Counted from the stretch's first letter, positions 26,003 through 39,777 are shown. The stretch is DNA of 64,000 bases from Arcobacter sp. CECT 8985 (GCF_004116495.1 NZ_PDKC01000002.1:124001-188000), one strand, 5' to 3'. Translations and numbers: made by a program. The notes: generated from the letters alone by a model not told the origin.

Positions 26003-28216
26003 ATGATTAGCAATGAATTAAGAGGTATTTTCGCGCAAGCAGTAAGTTATGCAAAATCATGCAAGCATGAATATTTGACATTAGAGCATATATTTTTGAT
26101 GACTTTACATGATGAAGTTATAGAGAGTTTGCTTACTAATTTAGGTTTAAATGGTGATGAACTATTTGAAAAGACAAAAAACTATATAGACCAAAATACT
26201 CCTATTTTGCCAGAGAATATAGAAGATGAGCCAATTGAAAGCATATCTTTAACAAGAACTATTGAACAGATGGTTGCCCACACTCAAGCAAGTGGAAAAA
26301 GAGATGCAAATGTTGAGGATATGTTTGTTGCTATAATAAAAGATGAAAATTCATATGGTTCTTATCTTTTAAAATCAAATGGAATACAAAAAGTTGATAT
26401 TTTAGAAGAGATTTCTCATAACATAAATGATGAATTAGAAGATGAAGATGCAATGAAGTCTGATAGTAAATCAAGTGTATTAGAGAAAAATACACTAGAA
26501 CTTGTATCTTTAGCACAAAAAGGCGAGATTGATCCTGTAATAGGAAGAGAAGCTGAAATTGCAAGAGTTATTCAAGTATTAAGTAGAAGAAAAAAGAATA
26601 ATCCAATTTTAGTTGGTGAACCAGGAGTGGGTAAAACAGCAATTGCTGAAGGCTTAGCTCTTGAAATATCAAAAGATAATATTCCAGATACTTTAAAAAA
26701 TGCAAAAATTTTCTCATTAGATTTAGGCTCTTTATTAGCTGGAACAAAATATAGAGGTGATTTTGAAAAGAAATTAAAAGCACTATTAAAAGAGATTGGA
26801 GAAATAGAAAACTCTATTTTGTTTATAGATGAAATTCATACAATTGTTGGTGCAGGAAGTGTTGGTGGAAGTGCAATGGATGCTTCAAATATTTTAAAAC
26901 CAATGCTTTCAAATGGAAAACTAAGATGTATTGGTGCTACAACATTTGCTGAGTTTAGAAATGATTTTTCTAAAGATAAAGCATTAAGTAGAAGATTTGC
27001 AAAAGTTGATATCAATGAACCTTCAATTGAAGATACTGTAAGTATTTTAGAAGGATTAAAATCAAAATATGAAGATTTTCATAATGTAAAATATAGTAAA
27101 ACTTCAATTGAATTAGCTGTAGAATTAAGTAAAAAATACATAAATGATAGATTTTTACCAGATAGTGCAATTGATGTTATTGATGAGGTTGGTTCATTAA
27201 AGAAAATTGAGAAAAATCTAGCTAAAAAAGCTGCAAATATTACAAAAGAAGATATAGAAAATGTAGTTGCAAAAATGGCACATATTCCTCCAAAATCTGC
27301 TACTAAATCAGATATTGGACTGTTGAAAACACTTGAAAAAAATATGCAAAAAAGAGTATTTGGACAAGATGATGCAATTGGAACTATTGTGAAATCCATT
27401 AAAAGAAATAAAGCTGGACTTGGTCTTGATAAAAAACCAATTGGAAGTTTTTTATTTACAGGACCAACAGGTGTTGGTAAAACTGAAGTAGCAAAAGAGC
27501 TATCAACTCAACTTGGAATTCATTTTGAAAGATTTGATATGAGTGAATATATGGAAGCTCATACAATTTCAAGACTTATAGGAGCACCTGCAGGGTATGT
27601 TGGTTTTGAAAATGGTGGATTATTAACTGAAGCTATTAGAAAACACCCACATTGTGTACTTTTATTAGATGAGATAGAAAAAGCACATCCAGATTTAATG
27701 TCTGTATTACTTCAAGTTATGGATAATGCACAATTGACAGATAATAGTGGAAATAAAGCAGATTTTCAAAATGTAGTTTTAATAATGACTTCAAATCTTG
27801 GAGCAACTGAAGCAAATGTTATGGGATTTGCAAAAGATGAGAATTTAAATGAAAATAAAGCCATTAATAAATTCTTTGCGCCAGAATTTAGAAATAGACT
27901 TGATTCAACAGTTAATTTTAACCCATTAAGTATTGATGTTGTTACTCAAGTAGTTGCTAAATTTATTGAAGATTTAGAAAAACAACTAGAAAGTAAAAAA
28001 GTTAAAATTAGTATTACTTTAAAAGCTAAGAAAGAACTTGCATCTTTAGGATATGATAAGGCTATGGGAGCAAGACCACTTTCAAGAGTTATCAGTGATA
28101 AAATCAAAGATGAATTAACAGATGAGATACTATTTGGTAAGCTTAAAAAAGGTGGAAAAGTAAAAATTGATTTTGTTCAAGGTGAATTTACTTTTAAATA
28201 TGAGGCTTTAAGTTAA
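26003..28216 (+). CDS. clpA: Clp protease ATPase subunit ClpA
   Basis: ClpA is the unfoldase that feeds ClpP. The Clp_N domain is at residues 1-140. The first AAA+ module has its P-loop GEPGVGKTA near residue 205 and the DEIHT Walker B. The second module has its P-loop GPTGVGKTE near residue 488, LLDEIEKAHP, and a C-terminal D2-small domain. Length (737) and absence of the middle coiled-coil of ClpB fit ClpA. It is coupled with clpS. ClpP is not in the window. Confidence 0.95.
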   Translation: MISNELRGIFAQAVSYAKSCKHEYLTLEHIFLMTLHDEVIESLLTNLGLNGDELFEKTKNYIDQNTPILPENIEDEPIESISLTRTIEQMVAHTQASGKRDANVEDMFVAIIKDENSYGSYLLKSNGIQKVDILEEISHNINDELEDEDAMKSDSKSSVLEKNTLELVSLAQKGEIDPVIGREAEIARVIQVLSRRKKNNPILVGEPGVGKTAIAEGLALEISKDNIPDTLKNAKIFSLDLGSLLAGTKYRGDFEKKLKALLKEIGEIENSILFIDEIHTIVGAGSVGGSAMDASNILKPMLSNGKLRCIGATTFAEFRNDFSKDKALSRRFAKVDINEPSIEDTVSILEGLKSKYEDFHNVKYSKTSIELAVELSKKYINDRFLPDSAIDVIDEVGSLKKIEKNLAKKAANITKEDIENVVAKMAHIPPKSATKSDIGLLKTLEKNMQKRVFGQDDAIGTIVKSIKRNKAGLGLDKKPIGSFLFTGPTGVGKTEVAKELSTQLGIHFERFDMSEYMEAHTISRLIGAPAGYVGFENGGLLTEAIRKHPHCVLLLDEIEKAHPDLMSVLLQVMDNAQLTDNSGNKADFQNVVLIMTSNLGATEANVMGFAKDENLNENKAINKFFAPEFRNRLDSTVNFNPLSIDVVTQVVAKFIEDLEKQLESKKVKISITLKAKKELASLGYDKAMGARPLSRVISDKIKDELTDEILFGKLKKGGKVKIDFVQGEFTFKYEALS

Positions 28217-28246
28217 TATTTAGAAATGGAGTTTAATGTTAGTTTA

Positions 28247-28261
28247 ATCCTATTATAGGAT
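28247..28261. repeat. Short inverted repeat between clpA and the cytochrome gene
   Basis: ATCCTATTATAGGAT is a perfect 7-1-7 palindrome in the 77-base gap. It could be an operator or a weak terminator; it lacks a clear T run. A TATAAT-like stretch follows at 28269-28275. Confidence 0.35.
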
Positions 28262-28293
28262 AATATATTTATAATTTATGATGAGGTTATTTT

Positions 28294-28920
28294 ATGAAAA
28301 AAATTTTAGTTAGTTCATTTGTTGCAATTTTATTATTAAGTGGTTGTGGTGAAGAAAAAACAACACAAAAAGTTGATGATAAAAGTGTAAGTGTAAATAC
28401 AACTGATACAAACGCAGAAGTTAAAAAAGATGATGAGCTTGTAAATAGACTTAGTGATTCAAGTGAAAAAATATCAAAAAAAGTTCAAGAAGCTTCTAAG
28501 CAAATAGGAGAAATCGTATCTACAACTTCAAAAGAAGTAGGTGTTGAGGCATCTAAAGTAGTTGATGATTTATCAAAAAAAAGTAGTGAAATAACAGAAA
28601 AAGTAAAAGAAGAAGTAAAATCATCAAGTCAAAAAATTCAAGATAGTATGAACAATATAATATCAAGTAGTAAATCAACACAAGTAGGTAAACAACTATT
28701 TTTAAAATGTTCTGGATGTCATGGGTTAAATGGTGAAAAACAAGCTTTAGGAAAATCTCAAATTATTAAAGGTTGGGATAAACAAAAAGTAATTGATGCA
28801 TTAAATGGATATAAAAATGGAACATACGGTTCTGCTATGAAAGGTGTGATGAAAAGCCAAGTACTATCTTTAAGTGATGATGAAATTAGTCAATTAGGAG
28901 AGTATATCTCTTCTTTATAA
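28294..28920 (+). CDS. Lipoprotein with coiled-coil linker and C-terminal cytochrome c domain
   Basis: The lipoprotein signal ends in LLLSGC with Cys18 as the lipidation residue. Residues about 40-125 are a Ser/Lys/Val-rich amphipathic helix with repeated KVQEASK, KVVDDLSKK and EKVKEEVK units, an apolipoprotein-like coiled coil. The C-terminal ~80 residues are a class I cytochrome c domain with CSGCH (Cys139, Cys142, His143). A Met-containing SAMKGVM loop may give the distal ligand. The domain would sit on a long helical tether at the inner or outer membrane. The redox partner is unknown. It ends 30 bases before a flagellin gene. Confidence 0.85.
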   Translation: MKKILVSSFVAILLLSGCGEEKTTQKVDDKSVSVNTTDTNAEVKKDDELVNRLSDSSEKISKKVQEASKQIGEIVSTTSKEVGVEASKVVDDLSKKSSEITEKVKEEVKSSSQKIQDSMNNIISSSKSTQVGKQLFLKCSGCHGLNGEKQALGKSQIIKGWDKQKVIDALNGYKNGTYGSAMKGVMKSQVLSLSDDEISQLGEYISSL

Positions 28921-28950
28921 TATAAATAGTAACTTACATAGGAGTTTATT

Positions 28951-29799
28951 ATGACTTTATTTACTAATACCGCTGCATTAATAGCGTATGAAAATTATAG
29001 TTATAATAATAGACTTCTCTCTCGTTCTTTATTAAGATTATCAAGTGGACTTAGAATTAATAGTGCAAGTGATGATCCTTCTGGACTTGCAATTGCAGAT
29101 AAACTTAGAACTCAAGCAAGTAGCATATCCCAAAGTATTGAAAATGCAAATTCTGCAATCGCTTTGACACAAATTGCAGATAAAGCAATAAGTGAACAAT
29201 CTAATATAATTGATACAGTAAAAACAAAATTAATACAAGCTAGTAGTGATACGACAAGTGATGATGGAAGAGAAGCAATAAGAAAAGATATTGTTAAACT
29301 TCTTCAACAACTTGATAATATAGCTTCTCAAACAAATTATAATGGAAATACACTTTTACAAAATAATCAAAATGATACATCAAACTCAAGTATAAAAGAT
29401 TTTTTTATTGGTGAAAAATCAAGTGATATAATAAAATTATCCTCTGTTCAATCAAATACAGTTGGCTTAGGATTGGATACTTTAAAAGCATTAACTAAAG
29501 ACACATTGACACCAATCTTAGCAAGTGATTCTTTTAGTGTATTAGATATAGCATTAAATAAGTTAAATAACTTTAGATCAGAGTTTGGTTCTACTCAAAA
29601 TCAATTAGAATCTTCTGTAAGATATATGCTTACAATGAAAACAAATCTAAAAGCTAGTGAATCTGTTATTAGAGATGTAGATTATGCAAAAGAGAGTGCA
29701 AATTTAAGTAAATACAAATTATTAGCACAAGCAGGAATGTTTGCTATGGTTCAAGCTAATAAAATACAAGAACTTATATTAAGATATCTATTTAGATAA
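28951..29799 (+). CDS. Flagellin-family protein (282 residues)
   Basis: The N-terminal half has the flagellin D0/D1 signature: LLRLSSGLRINSASDDPSGL, then IADKLRTQASSI and SALTQ-like NSAIALTQIADK. The centre is short and variable. The C-terminal helix carries RDVDYAKESANLSK and MFAMVQANK, but then ends in IQELILRYLFR rather than the usual ASQQNVLxLL. It is encoded far from the flagellar operon, between the cytochrome lipoprotein and aat. It could be a minor or diverged flagellin. Ribosome site AGGAG at 28940-28944. Confidence 0.87.
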   Translation: MTLFTNTAALIAYENYSYNNRLLSRSLLRLSSGLRINSASDDPSGLAIADKLRTQASSISQSIENANSAIALTQIADKAISEQSNIIDTVKTKLIQASSDTTSDDGREAIRKDIVKLLQQLDNIASQTNYNGNTLLQNNQNDTSNSSIKDFFIGEKSSDIIKLSSVQSNTVGLGLDTLKALTKDTLTPILASDSFSVLDIALNKLNNFRSEFGSTQNQLESSVRYMLTMKTNLKASESVIRDVDYAKESANLSKYKLLAQAGMFAMVQANKIQELILRYLFR

Positions 29800-29833
29800 G
29801 ATTGTTATAATCACGCAAAAATAAAGGATTATT

Positions 29834-30502
29834 TTGCAAATACCCCCTTTAACTGACGATGTTTATACTTTTCCAAATCCTAGATATGCATGTGATGAAG
29901 GAATATTAGCCTATGGAGGTGATTTAACACCAGCAAGATTAATATCAGCATATGCTAATGGAATATTTCCTTGGTACAATGAAGATGAACCGATATTATG
30001 GTGGAGTCCAAATCCAAGATTAATTATGGAATTAGATGAATTTAAAGTATCAAAAAATCTTGCAAAAACAATAAGAAAAAATAAATTTGAAGTAAAATTT
30101 GATACAAACTTTACTCAAGTAATGATAGAGTGTAAAAATATATATAGACCAGATCAAGATGGAACATGGTTGCAAGATGAACTAATTGAAGCTTATACAA
30201 ATTTACATAATTTAGGATATGCACACTCTTTTGAATCATACCATGATGGAGAACTAGTTGGTGGAGGTTATGGCCTAGTAATTGGTGATATGTTTTGTGG
30301 AGAATCAATGTTTGCAAAAAAAAGTGATGCATCAAAAGTAGCTTTATATCATCTTGTACAAAGATTGAAACAAAATAATTTTAGCTTACTTGACTGCCAA
30401 ACTCCTACAAATCACTTACAATCACTTGGTGCAAAGTGTATAAGTAGAGATGAATTTTTGGATAGATTATCAAAAGCAATTGAGAATTTTCCTAAGTTTT
30501 AA
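29834..30502 (+). CDS. aat: Leucyl/phenylalanyl-tRNA-protein transferase Aat
   Basis: Aat adds Leu or Phe to proteins with N-terminal Arg or Lys and so makes them ClpS substrates. The family motifs are plain: GGDLTPARLISAYANGIFPWY near residue 30 (split by short changes), WWSPNPR, GYAHSFE and LLDCQTPTNHLQSLGA. The start is TTG with AAAGGA about ten bases upstream. Length (222) is normal. Promoter-like TATAAT occurs at 29806-29811. The presence of clpS-clpA 4 kb upstream gives it a local functional partner. Confidence 0.95.
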   Translation: MQIPPLTDDVYTFPNPRYACDEGILAYGGDLTPARLISAYANGIFPWYNEDEPILWWSPNPRLIMELDEFKVSKNLAKTIRKNKFEVKFDTNFTQVMIECKNIYRPDQDGTWLQDELIEAYTNLHNLGYAHSFESYHDGELVGGGYGLVIGDMFCGESMFAKKSDASKVALYHLVQRLKQNNFSLLDCQTPTNHLQSLGAKCISRDEFLDRLSKAIENFPKF

Positions 30503-30586
30503 AATATGTTAAAAAAGAGTCACTTTTAATAGATTATAAATATACTTGCAGTACAATTGTTATATTACAATTTTATTGGAGAGTAT

Positions 30587-31333
30587 ATGAAATACTTTGA
30601 ACTAAAATGCACGGCATATATAAAGAAAAATATTGAACTAAATAATAGTTTTGATATCTTATCAAGTTATATAAATTTCTCTTTTACAAAAGATGAAAAC
30701 TTAAAAAAGTTACATGAAAAAAAAGACTTTAAAAACTATTGTTTTGGAAACTTTTACCCAATAGAAAAAGACAAAATTTATAAATCAGGTAATACTTATG
30801 AGTTTGTGATACGTTCCTTAGATGAAGAGTTTATTTATAAACTACAAAGAGTTTTGAGAGAAAATATAAACAATAGTTACCTTCAAGTTTTGCAAGCAAC
30901 AAAAAAAGTGGTAAAACAATTTTTTGTAAGTGAACTATATACAATAACCCCAACCATCACAACAGTAAAAGATGAAAATGACAAATCAATATTTTGGACT
31001 TTACATAAAGATGGAGAAATCTTAAAACTGCAAGAACAACTTCAAAAAAATCTTTTAAAAAAATACGAAAACTTTTATAATGAAAAACTAGAACCAACAC
31101 AAAACTTTATCCAACTGCTAGAAATCAAAAATCAAAAACCACAATCAATATATTTTATGAAAAAGATAAATGATGATAAAAGTATAAGAGTAAGACTCTT
31201 TGGAAATAAGTTTAAAATAGTACCAAATGAAGATGAAATAAGTCAGAAGTTAGCTTTTGTTGCTTTAGCTTGTGGGCTGGGTGAAAAACAAAGTTATGGT
31301 GGAGGGTTTGTTCTTGGGAAGGGATTTAAATAA
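30587..31333 (+). CDS. cas6: CRISPR RNA endonuclease Cas6
   Basis: Cas6 cuts the repeat transcript to make mature crRNAs. The 248-residue protein has a ferredoxin-like repeat layout and ends in the glycine-rich loop GLGEKQSYGGGFV, the family signature. It begins at ATG 30587, which has TTGGAGAG just upstream; a longer frame from 30557 lacks a ribosome site. The likely catalytic His is not assigned with confidence. It is the first gene of the CRISPR operon, with a gap of 116 bases before the next gene. Confidence 0.88.
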   Translation: MKYFELKCTAYIKKNIELNNSFDILSSYINFSFTKDENLKKLHEKKDFKNYCFGNFYPIEKDKIYKSGNTYEFVIRSLDEEFIYKLQRVLRENINNSYLQVLQATKKVVKQFFVSELYTITPTITTVKDENDKSIFWTLHKDGEILKLQEQLQKNLLKKYENFYNEKLEPTQNFIQLLEIKNQKPQSIYFMKKINDDKSIRVRLFGNKFKIVPNEDEISQKLAFVALACGLGEKQSYGGGFVLGKGFK

Positions 31334-31347
31334 GAGATAATTCATCT

Positions 31348-31395
31348 CCTAGGTTCATCACTGTAAATAAATTTACAGGAGAGGATTTACCTAGG
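31348..31395. repeat. Nested inverted repeat between cas6 and the HEPN/Abi-like gene
   Basis: Outer arms CCTAGGT (31348-31354) and ACCTAGG (31389-31395) enclose inner arms CTGTAAAT (31361-31368) and ATTTACAG (31371-31378). The RNA could fold as a two-tier hairpin. No T run follows, so it looks more like an RNA-processing, attenuation or protein-binding element than a simple terminator. It lies 55 bases before the next start. Confidence 0.5.
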
Positions 31396-31449
31396 AACTA
31401 CGGCTATATTATATATAAAAAGTGAAAAAAAATCAAGGAGGGGAAAATA

Positions 31450-32126
31450 GTGAATGATGAATTTTATAAAAATCTAGAAAAATCTGTATCTACTGAAAGA
31501 TTAAGTCATTATGTTACTATTTTTCAAACAAAAGATAAAAAAACAATTATTATAAAATATCTATTAAATATTGAACTATCTAAATCATTTTATTTGCCAT
31601 TGCAAAAACTTGAAACAACTCTTAGAAATAATATACATACTACACTATCAAATCAATTAGAAAATGATAATTGGTTTGAAATATCTGATTTTTTAACAAA
31701 TGATTCATATAAAAAAATAAGTGAAGCAAAAAATAATATAAATAAAGAATTGACTCCTGGAAGAATAATCTCAGAACTAAATTTTGGATTTTGGTGTGCA
31801 CTTTTTAGTAAACCTTATGACCAAAAAGTATGGAATAAGTATACTAAATTGATATTCCCCAATATTCCAAGAAAATATGCAACTAGAAAAGTATTAATGA
31901 AAAAAATAAATTTAATAAGAAAATTTAGAAATAAGATTTTTCATTTTGATACGATTATTAATATAAAAAATCTATTTGAAATTCATAAAGAGATATCGGA
32001 AATTATTTATTGGCTAAATAAAGATGTTTATAAATTGACTATAGCCTTTGATGAATTTGAATATATATACAACAATGAAGAGAAGATAATAAAAGAAAAA
32101 CTAGATGAATTAAGTAAGGATAATCA

Positions 32127-32130
<4 letters not shown>
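31450..32130 (+). CDS. Abi-like HEPN-domain protein inside the cas operon
   Basis: This 226-residue protein matches the Abi_2/Abi-like family pattern. LPLQKLETTLRNNIH is near residue 50 and LNFGFWCALFSKPYDQ near residue 110. It has an IRKFRNKIFHFDTI segment near 156-169 with the R-x4-H motif (Arg160, His165) that forms the RNase site in HEPN domains. Members of this family act in phage-abortive infection or as toxins. The start is GTG with AAGGAGGGG at 31435-31443. Its stop overlaps the cas8b start (ATGA), so it is built into the CRISPR operon. No antitoxin gene is visible beside it. Confidence 0.8.
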
Positions 32131-34726
<2,596 letters not shown>

Positions 34727-34727
34727 G

Positions 34728-35504
34728 ATGAAGGCTTTAAGCTTTGAGATAAGTGGTAAAAGTGCCATTTTTAAAAAGCCTGATGTAAATTCTTATACAT
34801 ATTTTACATATAACAATATTCATAAACCTGCACTTTTAGGGATACTTGGTGCAATTATTGGACTTGATGGATATATAAAACTTTATGATGAAAATATCGA
34901 AAATAAGAGAAATAAAAAACCTTTAAATGATGGTTTCCCTGAGTATTATGAAAAATTAAAAGATTTAAAGATAAGTATAATTCCAAAAAATGGTAAAGAA
35001 CCAAATACAGGATATTTTACAAAAAAAATCCAAACTTTTAATAACTCTGTAGGATATGCAAGTAAAGAATTGGGTGGAAATTTAATCGTGAGAGAGCAAT
35101 GGCTTGAAAATCCAAAATGGCAAATATTTATTCTAGATAATGAAACTGAAATATATGAAAAAATAAAAGAAGATTTATTAAATAAAAAGACTGTATTTAT
35201 TCCATATTTAGGTAAAAATGATCATCCTGCCAATATAGATTTTGTAGAAGAGATAAATTTAGAAAGTTCAAAAAATTTTGAAAAAATTGATTCATTATTT
35301 GTAGATGATTATTTTGAAATCAAAGATAGCGCAGGAAGAAGAGTATTGCCTTTTATTTTTAAAGAGGTTTCTCCTGTATCTTTACAAAAAGATTTTCATT
35401 TTTATGAATATAAAAATTTGATTTTTACAAATCAAAAGTTAAGTTTAAAAAGTGAATATAAAAATATATATTCTTTTGAAGATAAGAATTATTTCTTTTT
35501 TTAG
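34728..35504 (+). CDS. cas5: Type I-B Cascade subunit Cas5
   Basis: Cas5 binds the 5' repeat handle of the crRNA. The start MKALSFEISGKSAIFKKPD and the following HKPALLGILGAIIGLDGY are the Cas5 N-terminal RAMP signature. The C-terminal half is beta-rich and variable. Length (258) is usual for Cas5b. It lies between cas7 and cas3 with tight spacing (1 and 12 bases). Confidence 0.9.
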   Translation: MKALSFEISGKSAIFKKPDVNSYTYFTYNNIHKPALLGILGAIIGLDGYIKLYDENIENKRNKKPLNDGFPEYYEKLKDLKISIIPKNGKEPNTGYFTKKIQTFNNSVGYASKELGGNLIVREQWLENPKWQIFILDNETEIYEKIKEDLLNKKTVFIPYLGKNDHPANIDFVEEINLESSKNFEKIDSLFVDDYFEIKDSAGRRVLPFIFKEVSPVSLQKDFHFYEYKNLIFTNQKLSLKSEYKNIYSFEDKNYFFF

Positions 35505-35516
35505 AAAGGTTATTTT

Positions 35517-37964
35517 ATGTATATTTATTTAGATGAGCAAAAATATGAAAATTATTTTGCTCATACTTGTGGAAATAAGCCTAAAGAGAAATTAATTGAT
35601 CATTGTAATCTAACAAAGTTTTATCTTGAAAAAATCATAAAAGAAAAAAACTTATCCTCTTTAATTGATAAAATGATTATTGATTTAGATAAAGATAATT
35701 TTATTTTAATAAAGAAACTTTTTTATAATGCTATTTTTTTGCATGACTTAGGTAAAACAAATAATTCTTTTCAAGCAAATAAGATGGATAATGAATTATT
35801 TGAAAAAACTACATTATCTTCTGAACATTCAAGTTACTCAGCTAAAGAGTTTGTATCTTTATTTATAGAAGAAATTGATAAGATAGAAGATGATGAAATT
35901 TTTTATAAAATTAATTATATTTTAAATACATTCTCTTATTTGATTATGAAACATCATGGTAAGCTTGATAGTATTGAAGATTATAATATAGAAGAAGATG
36001 GTTCTTATGAACTTGTGAAAAAAAAGAGTGAAAAGTATATAAATAATCCCTTTGAGTTTTATATATTAAATAAACTTCTTTTTTCTCTTTTAGTTTCAAG
36101 TGATTATTATGCAACAACACATTATATGGCTGATTTACCAACCACTAATTTTGGTACTATAAAAGATAAGCAAAAAATCATAAACAAATTTGAAGAGTAT
36201 AAAATTATCAGAAATATTAGAAGTAATGAAAATATAAAAGGGATAAATAAACTTCGTTCAAAAATGTTTTTAGAAGCAGAAGAGAATCTTCTTAAAAATT
36301 TAGATAAAAACATATTTTATCTTGAAGCACCAACAGGCAGTGGTAAAACGCTGACTTCTATAAATCTTGCAATGAATCTGATAAAACAAGAAGATATTAA
36401 TAAAATATTTTATGTATTTCCTTTCAATACTTTAGTTGAACAAACAAAAAAACAACTTGATGATATATTTGATGAAGATTTAAATATTGAAGTGATTAAC
36501 TCTATTACTCCTATAAAAGAGATAACTGATCAAGAACAAGAAGATGAAGAGAGTAAATATCAAAAGTCATATATGAGTAGACTTTTTTTTCATAATGAGT
36601 TGATTCTTATGACACATATTGCATTTTTTAATATACTTTTTGGAACAACAAAAGAAGATAACTTTCCACTTTGGCAACTTGCAAATAGTGTGATAATACT
36701 TGATGAAATACAAAGTTATGATAATAAACTTTGGTCATATATGATTAAGTTTTTTTCTATTTATGCAAAAGCATTAAATATGAAGATTATTATTATGTCT
36801 GCAACCCTACCAAAACTTGATAATTTAATAGATAGTGAAGAAAATAAAGATATTTTTGTAGAACTTATCAAAAACAAAAATGACTATTTTCAAAGTAAAT
36901 ATTTTAAAAATAGAGTAGAAATCGATTTTTCATTATTAGAGCTATATAAAGAGATTGAATATGATATTTTGATAGAGAAATTAAATATAGAAAAAGAAAA
37001 CTATTCAAAGATAGTATTTGAGTTTATAAAAAAAGATAGTGCAAGAGAATTTTTTGAGAGAATTGAAGAAGATATAAGATTTAGAGATTTTGAGATTTTT
37101 GAATTGAGTGGTGATGATAATAAAGCTACTAGGGAACATATAATACAAAAAATAAAAGATAAAAAAGAATTGAAAATCATATTAGTTGCAACACAAGTTA
37201 TAGAAGCTGGTGTTGATATAGATATGGATTTGGGTTTTAAAGATATTTCAACTATAGATAGTGAAGAACAATTTTTAGGTCGGATAAATAGGTCTTGCTT
37301 AAAAGTTGAAAATAGATATAAACCAAAAGTGTATTTTTTTAATAAAGATGAAGAGAATAAGATTTATAAAGAGGACAATCGTATAGAAGATAACTTGCGA
37401 AAAGATGAATTTAGACAAGTTTTATTAGATAAAAATTTCGAGAATTTTTATAAAAATGTATTTAGAAGAATAAAAAGTAATGATTCAAAAATAAAAGATG
37501 GAATACTTGGAAATTTTGAAAAGTTTAATGAAAAAGTTCAAAAATTAAACTATAAAGAGATACAAGAAAAAATGAGACTTATTAATTCACAAAGTTTTAG
37601 ATTATACTTCCCTTTTAAGTTTGATATTTCAAAATATAAAATTGATGAGTTTAAAGATAAAAAAATAATAGCAAAATATTTAGATGAAGATGAGAATTTG
37701 GATGGATTACTTATTTGGAAAGAGTTTGAAAAATTAAATGATATAAAGAACTATGCTCAAAAAGAAGTAAAAAGAAGTGAATTAAACTCTTTAATGCAGT
37801 TTTTTACCTTTAATATAACAAAGTATACAGATAAGCAATCATTACCATATTTTGATTATATATGTGGTTCTTATCATTTTATTTCTAATTATGATGATTT
37901 TATAAAAAATGGTAAGTTTAATAGAAAAGTATATCAAGATAAAAGTAAGGATATATTTTGGTAA
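35517..37964 (+). CDS. cas3: CRISPR nuclease-helicase Cas3 (HD + DExD helicase)
   Basis: Cas3 unwinds and degrades the target after Cascade binding. The N-terminal HD nuclease shows HDLGK (His76-Asp77), a later EHSSYSA His and KHHGK. The helicase has its P-loop EAPTGSGKT near residue 271, ILDEIQSYD as Walker B (DEIQ here rather than DEVH), MSATLP, and the C-terminal VATQVIEAGVDIDMD and GRINRS motifs. All domains are intact in 815 residues. It overlaps cas4 by seven bases. Confidence 0.95.
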   Translation: MYIYLDEQKYENYFAHTCGNKPKEKLIDHCNLTKFYLEKIIKEKNLSSLIDKMIIDLDKDNFILIKKLFYNAIFLHDLGKTNNSFQANKMDNELFEKTTLSSEHSSYSAKEFVSLFIEEIDKIEDDEIFYKINYILNTFSYLIMKHHGKLDSIEDYNIEEDGSYELVKKKSEKYINNPFEFYILNKLLFSLLVSSDYYATTHYMADLPTTNFGTIKDKQKIINKFEEYKIIRNIRSNENIKGINKLRSKMFLEAEENLLKNLDKNIFYLEAPTGSGKTLTSINLAMNLIKQEDINKIFYVFPFNTLVEQTKKQLDDIFDEDLNIEVINSITPIKEITDQEQEDEESKYQKSYMSRLFFHNELILMTHIAFFNILFGTTKEDNFPLWQLANSVIILDEIQSYDNKLWSYMIKFFSIYAKALNMKIIIMSATLPKLDNLIDSEENKDIFVELIKNKNDYFQSKYFKNRVEIDFSLLELYKEIEYDILIEKLNIEKENYSKIVFEFIKKDSAREFFERIEEDIRFRDFEIFELSGDDNKATREHIIQKIKDKKELKIILVATQVIEAGVDIDMDLGFKDISTIDSEEQFLGRINRSCLKVENRYKPKVYFFNKDEENKIYKEDNRIEDNLRKDEFRQVLLDKNFENFYKNVFRRIKSNDSKIKDGILGNFEKFNEKVQKLNYKEIQEKMRLINSQSFRLYFPFKFDISKYKIDEFKDKKIIAKYLDEDENLDGLLIWKEFEKLNDIKNYAQKEVKRSELNSLMQFFTFNITKYTDKQSLPYFDYICGSYHFISNYDDFIKNGKFNRKVYQDKSKDIFW

Positions 37965-38449
37965 ATGGCACACTCATAAACTATTATTTTCATTGCAAAA
38001 GGCAGTGTTATCTTCACGCCAATCGCATAAACCTAGAAGATAATAGCGAAGATGTACGAATCGGTAAAATCTTGCATGAGATAAGTGAGGAAAAGTCAAA
38101 AAAGAGTGAGATAAGTATTGATAATATCAAGATTGATAAACTTACTCGTGATTATTTAGTGGAGATAAAAAAGAGTGATAGTGACCCCGTAGCTGTAAAA
38201 TGGCAAGTTTTACTTTATCTTTATAAATTAAAACAAAAAGGTGTTGAGAAAAAAGGGAAGATTGAGTTTATAGAAAAAAATAAACAAAATAAAAAGATAC
38301 ATTATATTGACTTAGATGAGGTAAATGCAAAAGAGCTTTTAAAAATATGTGATGAGATAGAAACTCTTATAAATGCACCAGTACCACCAACAGCAAAATT
38401 TGAAAACAAGTGTAAAAAGTGTGCTTATTATGAGTATTGTTTTATATAA
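37958..38449 (+). CDS. cas4: CRISPR adaptation nuclease Cas4
   Basis: Cas4 trims prespacers and selects the PAM during spacer acquisition. It is a RecB-type nuclease with four Cys for an iron-sulfur cluster: CKRQC at the N-terminus counts one or two, and CKKCAYYEYC at the end gives the rest. Catalytic features are a His in GKILHEI, Asp near residue 60, the VEIKK motif and QVLLYLY. The start is TTG with TAAGGA seven bases before. Length (163) is normal. It overlaps the end of cas3; cas1 begins nine bases beyond its stop. Confidence 0.9.
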   Translation: MVNGTLINYYFHCKRQCYLHANRINLEDNSEDVRIGKILHEISEEKSKKSEISIDNIKIDKLTRDYLVEIKKSDSDPVAVKWQVLLYLYKLKQKGVEKKGKIEFIEKNKQNKKIHYIDLDEVNAKELLKICDEIETLINAPVPPTAKFENKCKKCAYYEYCFI

Positions 38450-38457
38450 GGATTAAA

Positions 38458-39777
<1,320 letters not shown>

